From: Nymphaea colorata
Lineage: Eukaryota > Streptophyta > Magnoliopsida > Nymphaeales > Nymphaeaceae
Direction: 5' to 3'
Assembly (NCBI RefSeq): GCF_008831285.2
Contig: NC_045139.1
Span: forward strand, 8,650,204-8,714,203
Length of the DNA: 64,000 bases
Shown here piece after piece: positions 25,774 to 37,430 of the stretch. The position numbers and the translations under genes are program-made. The notes under the pieces were generated by a model, which worked only from the letters and a program-made list of their open reading frames with translations, had not been told where the DNA came from and made no database searches. The first letter of the stretch is position 1. Each line of letters begins with the position of its first letter.

Positions 25774-28700
25774 CCCTGCAAGCTATGGGAGGGATGGTTG
25801 TTGCAGAGTCAATGTGGGCCTGACTTTCACGAAGGGAACGCCTACGTGCTGAACTTAGTGGTGGCCTGGGTGCCCAAGTGTCACCACAATCAAACTCGAG
25901 CACCTGTGACTTGTTGATGTCTGAAACCATCTGCACGTGAAAGCATGAAAAATGGTGTTCGACGTTTGAGTCAATGGCCGACATCAATCAAGAAGCAACT
26001 GAGACGAATTAAGAGAAAAGAACTGCACAGAGCTAAAGAGAGAAAAGGGCTCACTTCTTCAACTTCATCAATATGTGCCTCACATTCTTCAGTTGCATAA
26101 ATATCATATCTTCCTCTGCAACTCTCCTCTGCAGCCTTCAGTTTCCAAGAGAAAGGATAAGATTGAATCAACTTGACCCTTTAACAATGCAGGCCTAGAC
26201 ATAAGATTGAGTATTGCGAATCTGACACTTTTGGTTGGGATTGTCTGAAGTGCTTGCCCCTTCTAGCACCATACCCTTTTTTCTACTGGACAAACAAGGC
26301 CCTTGATTTTCAGTCTAATGCATTTCACCATCAAAACATTTTGAAAAATTGACTCTTATACTATAACTATGGCATCCGTCCAGTATGATATGAAATATAC
26401 AACAAAGATGAAGTGCCAGAGTATTTCTATTGACTGGTCGTTGTATACAAAAGTACTTCAATTTGAATGACATGAAGAACTGGAGGTAAGAAAGAAGAAA
26501 AACTGGAGCTTCCATAAACGCGTGGATAGAGCTCACGATGTTTAAAGCACTTTAACGTTCCATGAAACAGAAAACATACCTTGTATAATCCTTCATCTAT
26601 GAAGGACATTGCATGGTAAAATGGAACTTGGGTTGCATCATATATTTTATCAGTTACCGGGTTTCCCACGAAATAACCCTAAAGGAGTGTCAAAAATCAG
26701 CAAACTATTCCTTTCAATATTTATGATAGCTGCCATGTCAGACTAATGGACAGAAGCACAAACCTTGAGATTAAGAACAGGTTCAGTTCCATTGTCAATT
26801 CCTGCGGTGAGGAAGACGCAGAGAGGAGCACCTTAACGAAAGGGAATGAAAGGTGCAGATTGAATCACAGAAAAGACAGAGATATTGAACATTACCATCT
26901 GCAACTCGAGTTGCCAACAATGGAACGAAAACGCCACCATATGAATCTCCAGCAATAAAAAATGGATTGGAAAGGAATTCTTGATGGTTCTCAAACCACT
27001 GCAAGAGCAAATTAAAGTTTAATCAGGACAGATTGACGGAAAAGATCCACTGATCGACCCCAAGCACTAATTCAACGTGCATCCATCTATGGACTGCCGG
27101 CTATGTGCCTGAAGAGATGGCTTGGATTCAGTGCTTCAAGTTCAAAGCACTCATGGTGGCTGGCCAGTGCTTGAAAGAAATCAAGAACTTTAGGTGTTTG
27201 AGGTGAAACCTCCAAACTACAGCTGCCAAGTTGATGAGACATCACAAGCTTTAAATTAGTGGTCTTAATGTAAAGAAAGGCATTCGAGTTGAGCTTCTTT
27301 GCTAGTCAACCAGGCGGGCGTGTCCAACAGAAGAAAATCACTTCTGCAGTACCTTTTGCATCTCTCGTTTTGTCTCAAACACTGAATTGCTAGCCTTAAA
27401 AAGATCAGGAAGAAAAAGATGTGCAGTTTTTTCTTTTTTAGGCTTTCTCTTTTCTCGTTTGAATGGCAGAAAAGTGCTTCTTAAATGCACTTTCAGTAAG
27501 GTGCAGGACACCCAAAACTGGGGGACGAATCAGGCCTCCTCGCTTCATATTGACTTGCTTCACTCGATTTGAACAATGTGAAGTATAAAAAGAGCACTGC
27601 ATCGAAAAATTCTTGGACTTTCTCACTATGTTTCTGATTGCATTTAGTACAGTAAAAAAAACCAAAAAAAAGTAAAAGTTAAACAAACAAACGAGGCCCA
27701 GTGCAAAGTCTTGTTCAAGTTTCCCCTGCTTAATTTGTGGAAACGGCAGTTGCCAAAGTATGATACGCAGACTTTGGGGCATAAAATTATTCCAAAGCAA
27801 AATGTAAATAATTAGAAATTTCATCTGATGGTATTCTAGCAGAAGAGAAAGGATGAGAACCTGCCTTCATCAGAAAAATATAGGCTTCCCGCACTGTCTT
27901 GTAGTCTCCTGTCTTGTATTCCGTAAGTGAGACGGAGGAGTAAGAAAAACCAGTCCCACTGGGCGAATCAAGAAAAATAACGCTTGCATTCTGCAAGATG
28001 CATCAAGGGAAAGCAAGTCAGTGATCAAACAAACATTTTCAAAAAGCAGGAAAAATTAGATAGCCGCTGCTGCAGAACACGCACCTTGGTCAACCGAAAG
28101 GGACTATAATATAAACCTGGCAACGTTCCATTATACTCCTTCCACTCGAAACGGAGAGGCCCTGATTATTTTAGAGCAAGAAAATTTCCGGAAGAAAAAC
28201 TTGTTAGCGCAAGATTGTGCTAAGAATATGAAAGTTTTAAACAAACTGGTGCTACTCAAATGGCACCTCCATTTTCTCTCTCTCTCTCTCTCTTTTCTTT
28301 TTTAATATGGATAGTCTATGGATGTTAGAGCTTTGAAAAGCCATCGAGTTTATTTTTAATATAATGAGACATAGTGGAAGTGCAATGTTTCATTTTGAAA
28401 AGTTTAATCTCATATTTAATGATTTTTTAGAAATTTATAAAGAAAATTGCTAAGCAATTAGCTGTTTTGATTTCTACCTTTTTTTCTAAAAAAAATCTAA
28501 ACAAAAGAGGCAGGTTGGGATAAATCAAACTGGCTTACAATAACATCAGTCTAACACTGGCAGACTTGGGGCTTTACGCACACAAATACATGTGCTGGAT
28601 TGTGATATCCCATTTTCAACAGTTTAGTCTCCTACCTCAAGAAACTTGGATGACTTATAAAGGTGGCGTTAAGTGATTGACTTTGGGTTTTAGCACTTTG

Positions 28701-31700
28701 AAACTGAATCTATTAGGAAACAGATTGCAATCCACAAAACCATGTCATTACAGGAAGTCAACAAAAGGGCACTCAAAAAACCATTTTTATGTTAATGATT
28801 CAACTTTGTTTATTCGATCTAATAAAGATATTCAAATCCAACTGTTTATTGCTATAAATACCAAATCTTATACTAATGGGATATGAATTACAAAAAAATG
28901 TTGAAATTTGATTTAGAATTCAAAATTTTGATAAATACATGAGTTGAATGATTTTTTTAAAATAAAACCGAATTAAATTGAATTTAGTAAAGGCTGGATC
29001 CTACCCAGATCTAAACCTTCTACGTAGAGGCCAATCTGCATGTGGGATGTGGGACAGTATGGGCAGTTGTCTACACAGTCCCACATATTTTATTTTACTT
29101 TTACACATGTGGTTTTCAAGAATTGTTTATTCATATATGTCTGCCACTTAATTATGTACTTAGTACCCGTTAATTTTTTATTACGGCTAATATTTTTTTA
29201 AAATATATCTAATATTTTTTTTTGAATGAGTACCCCTTTGGCAAATTTTTTTTTATAGCTCCGGCCGTACCTGAAAACGTAAAAGTTTAGTAATCCTAAT
29301 CAACACTAAAGAAAAAACCACCTTCAAACTTGTTTCGTTGTCTGAAAAGACTAAAATGCCCCTCCACAACTACAGAAAAATGAGCCCCTTCATAATTGGT
29401 AAAATATTTAAAAAAAACAGGGGATGTTTTCTTGTTAGCAGTTGGTCACACAATCAGTATGACCTTTAGTTAGGGAGATATAACATGTGATGACCGGGGA
29501 ATCGGTCCGACCAAATTAATTAATGGTTAATGAAAAATAAGAAGAGAGAAGTGATGACCATTTTTGTTATCTAATATTAGTTTGCATATTTTCCTTTCAA
29601 TCAATCATTCATTTTAGATGGACAACCTTGGTTAAAATCATTCATTTTAAATGAACAACCTTGGTTAAATGGTTGAATTGTTTTCGATATAATGTTATAA
29701 ATAAGTTATGGAGTTCAGTTGGTCAAGATTTCAAGGCTAAGGCATGAGCTTGAGTGGAGCTACTTATCGGTGGTAGCTAACTTCAGAAACATGTTTTTGC
29801 TGTCAAAATTATGTGGCTATTTGATCGAGTTTGGTATAAAGAGTTGTCTCGCGCGCTTTACCTAACTAGCAAGTAGAGCTAACTAAGTCAAAACTCCGGA
29901 AATCCACCAGCCATTCAAAAGAGAAAGAAAGAAGAAGAAGAGAAGGACAGCAGATGAGTGTGGTCACCTATCTCATATGCAAGGGAAGTAAAGCCGGAGC
30001 AGGCGGGGCCGCCGGTCAGCCACAGGATGAGTGGGTCTTCCTCCGGCTTACTTTCCGACTTGACGAAGTAGTAGAACAAGTTGTTATCCGTGGTCTGGTT
30101 TACGGTTATGTACCTACATACAGCAAAAGGAAGCAGCAACAACATCAATAGACATTATATTCATCATTTAAATTCGATTACTTAGTTATCAGCTAGGCAA
30201 GACTATACTTGGATGCGTTTTATTTTTATAGAAACCTTGAGGGCAGAGCGCCGCCGCTCCGGGTTTTGAATGGTAGTTGCTGCATGTGATGCATGTGAGG
30301 TTTTGAAATGAATATTTTCAATGGTAGTTGCTGCATGTGAGGTTTTGAAATGAATATTTTGAAATGAATATTTTCAATGGTAGTTGCTGCGTGTGAGGTT
30401 TTGAAATGAATATTTTCAATGGTAGTTGCTGCATGTGAGGTTTTGAAATGAATATTTTGAGATGAATATTTTCAATGGTAGTTGCTGCATGTCAGGTTTT
30501 GAAATGAATATTTTGCAAAGACAAATTTTGTGAGGTTTTGAAATGAATATTTTGCAAAGACAAATTTTAGGGTAGTCCCACGCCTCAGGGCAAGCGAAAT
30601 TTATGCGGAAGGAGGAGGAGTTTTGGTCTCTTTCCTGATAAGTGAGTGAGTTGTAATCTTCTCGCTCACCCGAAATAATAACATAAATCACATTTGAATG
30701 TATGCATTTAGTTTTATCACTCACTCGGAATAAGAACATAGATCACATTTGAACGTATGCATTTAGTTTTCTAAATTAAGAGAACCATGACACTAGGTGT
30801 TTTCGCCCTTGAGCTTGTTTTTGTTAATTTTCAAATATTTCATGTTGCGCCTTTCAATAAAGGATAGGGAACTATAAGTTGGGGAGAAAGGGAGAGGCTT
30901 CGGCGTTCACCAGGTTGGGTGAGATTAACCTTCTGCTCACCAGAAAAAAAAAACTATAAAATTGGAGCATATTTTATTTTAGGAAGCCTACGTCTTAAAT
31001 TTATGGATGCTGTGACAAAAGATGCATGCCCAAATTTATGTTCATTTAAAGAAGCACATTTGTGGTTCATTTAACAACAGCCAGATCTTTTTTTCTTCTT
31101 TGAGCCCTCACTTCTATTGGCAGTTGCTTTACCTTTGTTCGGCTCTTTTTTTTTTTTTGGGTGAAGGTGAAAAATTAATTTTCAACTTAAAAGGATAAAT
31201 TACAAAAAAAAATCACATTTTCAAGTACGACATGTTTTATACTTAGCATACGCAATTTGTTTTTTTTGGAGATTTAACTTATAAGCTCTTTAAGTCATTC
31301 AAATATCATAATCTAATCCTTGATTTGGGTAAGAGAACGATGTTGAAAAACATGCCTTTATGTGTTTTGGATATATATAACATGGTTTCACATGAGGCCT
31401 CCTTTTGCCAGTTGTAAGTAAAAGGGAGACCTGTATCAGAAAAAATAAAAATACGAAAGTAAATTGCAAAAGGAAAATGTTCTAAATAAATTTTTTTCCT
31501 TCATTAAAAGCCCGTTCTCTCTCTAGCCATTATGGATCCTTTCATCAGGCTCATGTGCCCAAGTTTGGTTTGGTTTTCCTTGGTCAATCCCAAGGGTGAA
31601 TAAATAAATGAAATATGAATAGAAACTGGCAGTTGTTAGTAATAACTGGAAGCTGAACTGCTTCTTGCAAATAAATCCTTCGTACATTTTCTTTCTTTTC

Positions 31701-32590
31701 TAAAATATCAGTGTGCACGGAGGCCGTCCGAGCTACCATATGAACAAGGTCATAAACAGCCACTTTCAATTCCAAACTGAAAGGGATGAATAACTCTCAA
31801 TTTTCATTTTAAACTATTAAAAATTTTATTTTTTCGAAGTAAATTATTTATTATGTTGTCAGGCAGAAATGGAGCTAGGATTTTTTTAACCATTCAACAA
31901 ATTTTATTCAAAACTTTTAACAGATTTTTGAAAATTTTTCACAAGGGCTAACCATTAAACATATCTTTACAAATTTTATAAAAGTCAAATTAAAATTTTT
32001 CAAAATGACAATAGGAATTTTATTAAAAGAATATGAACCGGCCATGGTCCTTGCCAGCCGCCAACTAATGCAGATGACTAGAAAAAAAAAATACTCCGCA
32101 AATATGAATAAAATAAAAAAGAGATGCAATTTTTTCCATATGTCTAAAAACATTTATTGCATATGTAAATCTCACGCCATTCCACTGGTCTCTCTTACTA
32201 ACGTCTCTCTTCTCTTGCTTCCTTTCATCAAACTCTCATCTGTAAAGACAAAACCTCTCACATATTTGGGAAAGGAATCTAAGCTTAATAACTTTCTTCC
32301 GTATCGTAAACAATCTATAAGGCATGATCAACTGGTTAACTGGAAAAAAAATTACCAAGGAAAGTATAGATTGAAGCGCGCGACTTGCCGGCGTTCTGGC
32401 CGGGCCGCGTTTTCCGGTCAATGGCATGCCTATCAAATTCAAGAACTCACCCGGTGTACATTTCGAACGGGAGTTCGCCATCGAGTCCCGGCAGGGCCGT
32501 CACCTTCTCTTCCGTTGCAGAGGAATGCTGAACTACCAAAGAGTGGCAGAGCAAGCTCAAGAGAGCAAGGAGAAGGTAGAGAGCCGCCAT
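24179..32590 (-). CDS. SCPL-1: serine carboxypeptidase-like protein (acyltransferase-type clade)
   Basis: Fourteen exons on the minus strand: 32451-32590, 29968-30113, 28085-28161, 27865-27990, 26896-26998, 26764-26801, 26580-26678, 26055-26135, 25775-25930, 25287-25358, 24954-25072, 24663-24776, 24348-24393 and 24179-24262, joining in frame to 466 residues. A signal peptide (hydrophobic [15 protein letters not shown]) is followed by [19 protein letters not shown]. Alpha/beta-hydrolase triad: Ser182 in GDSYGG, Asp in SGDHD (about 388-390), His443 in [11 protein letters not shown]. The conserved GGPGCSG reads GGPACSG at 81-87. A sequon (NQTT) follows YITV. The family is secreted or vacuolar; this clade includes 1-O-glucose-ester acyltransferases as well as peptidases, so the reaction is not settled. 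Intron 4 uses a GC donor (AAG then GCAGGT). All exons are intact, so it is probably functional. Confidence 0.92.
25443..25480. repeat. TA/GA compound microsatellite in SCPL-1 intron 9
   Basis: A short TA run followed by GA repeats, in the intron between exons 9 and 10 of SCPL-1. Confidence 0.85.
25723..25774. repeat. TG/TA/GA compound microsatellite at the SCPL-1 exon 9 donor
   Basis: On the coding strand the exon 9 donor (AGG then GTCTCTCT) runs directly into (CT)n, then (TA)n, then CA repeats. The same arrangement follows exon 9 of SCPL-2 and, as CT only, SCPL-3. Confidence 0.9.
30269..30570. repeat. Minisatellite in SCPL-1 intron 1
   Basis: About five imperfect tandem copies (starting near 30270, 30322, 30378, 30420 and 30476) of a 42-56 bp unit beginning TGGTAGTTGCTGC and containing GAGGTTTTGAAATGAATATTTT. 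Shorter GAAATGAATATTTT duplications expand some units, and two TTTTGCAAAGACAAATTTT units close the array. Confidence 0.9.
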
Positions 32591-34002
32591 TGGAGCTGGC
32601 TATCGAGGATCGCTTCCCACATGTACTCCAATAATGTTTTTGAGTTTTCACACTGTGCTTTGGTTCCGAGCAAACGCTTTCTTATCGGCTTGAGAGTTTG
32701 ATGATGGTACATAGTACCAAAATCCGCACCTTCCTGTCGCGCCTCCCTTATTGAACCTAACGTTCCTCCCCATTCCCCCCTACCGTTCCTCCTTTTCCGG
32801 CTAGGTGACTACCAGTCTTATGGTTCCGGTCAACCCCCGTTCTAACGAGAGTGCCTGAAGGGTCGGGACACTTTGCTGCCGGAACCCGGAACCGGTCACA
32901 TTCAGGCCATTCTGGAAATTAGGGACGGCGAGTCCGCGAAGTGTTAACGCTGAGTAACCTTGGTTTGATTATATTGAAAGGGTGGAGTCATTTTTTCTTT
33001 TTAAAATCATATAGTTAACAAGTTTTCAATTGACGATGAAATAGTGACACGGGTTTCATCAAGTTGCCTATATGACTGACTGAACCTATGTTCATGTTTC
33101 GGAGACCACACCTATCTTTACCCCTACATTTTATGTAAGAGCTTGATGTTACGTCCATGAGCCTCATATCAAACAGGAGGGCCACCTTGGCCATGGCGCC
33201 CCTACCACAGCCAATTGAAAAAAAAAATTATATTGAAAAAAATAAATTTTTTTAGTTAGATTGTATTGTTTGAATTCAAATTCAGTTTGACCATACCCGA
33301 ACTATTCAGTTCACCCCTGAGGGTGCGTTTGCATCAAACACACCCTAAAGTATCAAAGATATAGTTTTAACAAATTGTGGACTTTAAATCCACGAATTCA
33401 AGATCATATCAAATATATATAGTTTTAACAAACTGTGGACTTTAGATCCATGAATTCAAGATCTCATTATCTTTCAAATCTGTAAATTTCTGGTAAGAGC
33501 GTGTAGTGAAATCCATAAATTTTAGGAGACAAAGTTTGCATGTAATAGAACATAAGATTTGGCATCTTATTGAAAACTGACAGTTTGTAGTACTAAAAGT
33601 TTAAAATCTCAACATGCGAGACAATCTTGGAAACTAGATCTGAGGTAAATCAACCATCCCGTTTAAGTTCACACCTACTAAACGCAACTTGTGCTTTTTT
33701 TGAGCAAGTCCAGTTGAATGGGTAGATGGGATTCGGTATTCTTTCTTCAAATATGAATTTCTTATCTACCAAAATCTACCACAACTCTGTCCTTCTCTGT
33801 TCCACATAAACATCGATTTCAGGTGCGTTAAATGCGCATTATCATGCTGTACAAAGTCATATCTTGGTCAGCTCGAACTCGAGTCGTGCTGTACAAAGTC
33901 AGCTGGAACTCGACTCAATAGATTGAGTTGTGGCTTGAGCTTGACTTGTTTAAACTCCTTTATCAACTTTTCATTTGACTTGATCTTTTTCCTTAATTTT
34001 GA
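32591..34002. other. SCPL-1 upstream region and left flank of the viral insertion
   Basis: No gene. Contains the SCPL-1 5' flank without a clear TATA box, an imperfect direct repeat of period 58 at about 33360-33475 (ATAGTTTTAACAAA.TGTGGACTTTA), and a GAACTCGAGTC-type repeat patch at about 33865-33960 next to the viral end. Confidence 0.5.
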
Positions 34003-34016
34003 GTAACCCAATTTGG

Positions 34017-34030
34017 TATCAGAGCCTGTA
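34017..34030 (+). other. tRNA-Met primer-binding-like site, left copy
   Basis: TGGTATCAGAGCC near the outer end of the left arm. In caulimovirids this site primes minus-strand DNA synthesis and marks genome position 1. It is followed by a leader of about 500 bases before the first ORF, with short repeats able to fold, as in pregenomic RNA leaders. Confidence 0.75.
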
Positions 34031-34535
34031 TACTACTATTCTAGTTATAGGAGTCTCATGGAGATTGTTCCAGAGACAGCAAGCAATGTATCGTCAACTT
34101 CTTCAGTTGATGAAATCGATGTAAGTATGAATTATCTTATGGAATAAAAGTTTTGTTTTCCTTATGAGTAGGTGTTAAGATTTGTGTTATCAAGCATGTG
34201 TTAGTGTAGTTTTATTTTCCAGCCGTTGTTTTAATTAATGTGCCGGAATCCGCTTATATGACTACCTGGTAAAGGAGGAGGTTTGAATTTGTGTACCCAA
34301 GAGGGAAAGACCCCAGACGAGTACCCACAAAGGCAGAGGCCGATCGGAGAAAGTGAGATGGTCATGTCATGAGGGGACACAGATAAGAACAATTCCTAAG
34401 CCTTGTATCTCACATAAAGGATAAAGGTTATTTAATTTTGAGCAATAGTCGGATCATAGGACACAATAGCACATACTTGTTGATAAAAATATTCACATCA
34501 CTCAGAAGGGAAAACATCTGACATCCATAGACAAC

Positions 34536-34796
34536 ATGAACCAGACATATCAGAACTCTGAAATAATGTTACGCAATTTAGAACTTATACTTGAAAATCA
34601 AAAGAGAATGAATAACCAACTAAATGATATCTTACGAAATATAAATCAGAAAAAACGAGAGATACAAACTATAGAACGAGAACCAGAAAAATTATATATT
34701 TCAAACCAAATAGTAAAAAGAGAGATAAAGTATGTAACATCTATATATAACCATGAATTAATCACAGGACGAGTGATAACAGAATCTTTTATATGA
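34536..34796 (+). CDS. Viral ORF1, left copy (86 aa, unknown role)
   Basis: Small, charged, Asn/Gln/Glu-rich protein with a probable coiled coil over the first 50 residues. Intact in both copies with a few substitutions. Its stop overlaps the next start as ATGA (34793-34796), the coupling seen between badnavirus-type ORFs. Position and size recall the small ORF1/ORF2 proteins of some caulimovirids, but I see no diagnostic motif. Confidence 0.7.
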   Translation: MNQTYQNSEIMLRNLELILENQKRMNNQLNDILRNINQKKREIQTIEREPEKLYISNQIVKREIKYVTSIYNHELITGRVITESFI

Positions 34797-36432
34797 ATAA
34801 GGAAAAATACGAGGTAGGTTCACACAAGATATTCATGTACGGACAAAAATGACGAATAGTAGAAACCAACATAGAGAGAAAATTTATTGAAATAACAAAA
34901 GATGACATGTATCTAATCCTAGATGAAGAAGAAATGATCACAGAAACAGTACTTAATATAATTCAAAGGTTAAATGAAAAAAATAAACCTAAACCTAAAA
35001 AGCATTGGCAAGAACATCATGAACAAGATACTATATATTCAAAATTAGATGAAAAATTAGGCAGAATCATTAACATCCTAGAAAAATTTGTGGATAAATT
35101 GGATAAGATAGATGAAAAATTAGACGGAACAACTACTAAGGAAGTAAATATAGTAGAAACAAATGATATTGAAACTGAAAATGAAATGGACACAGACACC
35201 TATGAACCTAGTATAACCTACACCGAAATAATAGAAAAAGAAAAAGTAGAAGAAATTAACATGAATACCACACCAAAAGAAAATGTTAAGGTAAAAGAAG
35301 AATATCCGTCAGGATCACGAACATATAAGGGAAATCCAACTAGAAATAGACATAGTGATGACTACAGTAAAAACGACAGACTAGAACGAATTTGGAAATC
35401 GAGATTAAAAATTAAAACAGAATCTAAAGAATGGAAACAAGGTATATTAAACCTAGACGAAACAGACAATATAATAATGTTACTACAGATATGGAAAGCA
35501 GAAATGAGCAAACATATTACAGAAAGTAAGATATAAATAAAAAACGTACCAGCATACATAGAAAACTCATTTGTAGGAAATATTTATCTATGGTTTGAAC
35601 AATTACCAAGCACTTCAAAAGATTCCTTAAGAGCTGAAACAGACAGCACAGGAACAACCACAACTAATCCACTAGAAATATTACTAAAGTATTTAACATC
35701 AATAAAAGCAGAATTTTCACATTCAAACATAGAGAAAATTTACGATGATCAAATAAAAATAACAGCAAGACAAAATATACTCAACCTAACTATATGCGAC
35801 ATGTGTTATTTAGAAGACTATATAAGATTATTTAGCAAATACTATTACCAATCAAGGATAACAATAGAAGAAAAACCAAGATACTTAGATCTATTCTTTT
35901 CAAAATTACCATCGGTAATATATGGACAAGTAATCAAAATTTTCCAAGAAAATAAACCAAAAGAAGATTCACTAGGATCACGCATAGAATTTGTAAGGGC
36001 ATGGTTCAAATCAATGTGCGAAGAACATATCAAATCAAAAGAAATAAAACTAATTACTCAGTCACCATATAAATGTTGTGCCGAACAAACAGTACCTCAA
36101 TTAGGATGCAGAATACCTTATAAAGCAAAGAAATATAAAAAATATAAAAAACTGAAACATTACTATCAAAAATATAAAAATATAAGCATAAGTACCCGAA
36201 ACGAAGATACTATATAAAGAATAGAAATAAATATCCAAAAAATTCAAACAGCTGCAAATACTATAACTATGGCAAAATTGGACATATAGCAAAAGAATGT
36301 AGATAAAAAATAAAAGAACAAATAATAAATATAATAGATGAAGACTATATAAACATAGACCAACTTAGTGATCAAGATATCTCTGAAACAGAAACAATTT
36401 ACGAAACTGAAACAAGTGATTCAGATGAGTGA
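34793..36432 (+). pseudogene. Viral ORF2, capsid-like protein, left copy (broken)
   Basis: Frame opened at the overlapping ATG 34793 but stopped by TGA at 34850-34852, by TAA at 35534-35536, and by a frameshift near 36180-36217. It encodes a coiled-coil acidic N-terminal part, a capsid-core-like region (35801-36100) and a C-terminal zinc-knuckle region near 36250-36305. Two zinc-binding Cys of that knuckle are Tyr in this copy and a TAG-type stop follows, so it cannot make a working capsid protein. Confidence 0.75.
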
Positions 36433-37267
36433 ACAAATAGAAAAACCCCAAGACATAAAGTATCAAGAAGAATTAGCAGAGGATTATACAATCCAAAGAA
36501 TAATATTTGACAATAAAATATTTAAACAAATCCAGAAACAAGAACTAGATATAAATACAAAAAAAATATTTGATTTTCCATTAATAAGAAAAATCCCAGT
36601 AATAAAGACAATGCTCAAGAAGAACATAGAAGAATATTACATTATAAACCAGAGAGAATATGTAATAGATATAGAGCATGCAAGAATTACAGAAGGAACT
36701 ACTAGAGTACCATTAATTAGTAGACAAGGTATCCAGGAAGAATTAAAACAGTTAAAAGTAACCAATCCAATGAAATATGTTTATTTTGGAGGAATAAAAA
36801 TTCTAGTAAAAGCTTGTTTTAAAGAAGGAATCAACACACCATTAGAATTATATTTGTCAGATGACCGAATTATATACCCAGCTGAAAAAGCCATAATAGC
36901 AAAGGTAAGAGGAAATTTAATATATCAAAAACTAAAATTTATAGTGAAACCAAATTATACAATCAGCCTAACCGATAAACATATTGAGAGGAGTTTAGTA
37001 TCATATTGGAAATTATCAGGAATCAAATTAGAAAGAGGATGCAAAGTAATGACCATCAAAGGAAAAAATATGTATATTGTCACGAATAAGCACAAGATAA
37101 CAGCCAAAAGAAAGACAAATGATACTATACAAATAGACAATCCATTTAAACAACTTATAACAGTCATAAATAATGAAGAACCATATTACCTAGAAGATGG
37201 ACAGAATAAACTACAAATTATTAAACAAAGATTAAGTGTTAGCGCAGTAGGAGAAACTAGTTTCTAA
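36425..37267 (+). pseudogene. Viral ORF3, 30K-type movement protein, left copy (3' truncated)
   Basis: Starts MSEQIEK at 36425, overlapping the ORF2 stop by eight bases. The movement domain is open throughout: MKYVYFGGIKILVKACF, a LYLSDDRI segment with the conserved Asp, then GNLIYQKLKF.V.PNY, as in 30K-superfamily cell-to-cell movement proteins of caulimovirids. The frame passes into a linker and then hits the palindromic junction at 37262, losing the retropepsin-like part found in the other copy. Confidence 0.8.
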
Positions 37268-37430
37268 TTTGTTGTCCAAGTATTTATATTTTAATACTGA
37301 TCCATAACTATTGTCTGAAGCATCTGTTTCTAGTGTCCATTTAAAAGGTTTCTTTTCGTTTGGAAATTCTAATTTTGGTAATTTTTTACAAATTTCTTTT
37401 ATTTGGTTTACATATTGCTTATCTATCTCG
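37263..37430 (-). pseudogene. Truncated RNase H start of the viral pol
   Basis: In another frame than the RT ORF, this segment encodes the first RNase H catalytic motif (TLETDASDNSYGS). The rest of RNase H and the 3' part of the viral genome, including any intergenic promoter, are absent. Confidence 0.65.

Larger units (their letters stand above)
34003..37262 (+). repeat. Left arm of the viral inverted repeat
   Basis: Matches the reverse complement of 40074-43326, with scattered substitutions and small indels visible. It starts at the tRNA-Met-like site and breaks inside the ORF3 region at AAACTAGTT. Confidence 0.92.

Noticed and set aside
30269-30570. CRISPR-like array
   Set aside because: Direct tandem minisatellite with no unique spacers, in a plant intron.
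32005-32634. 209-codon plus-strand frame
   Set aside because: Covers SCPL-1 intron 1 and the antisense of its first exon; no motifs.
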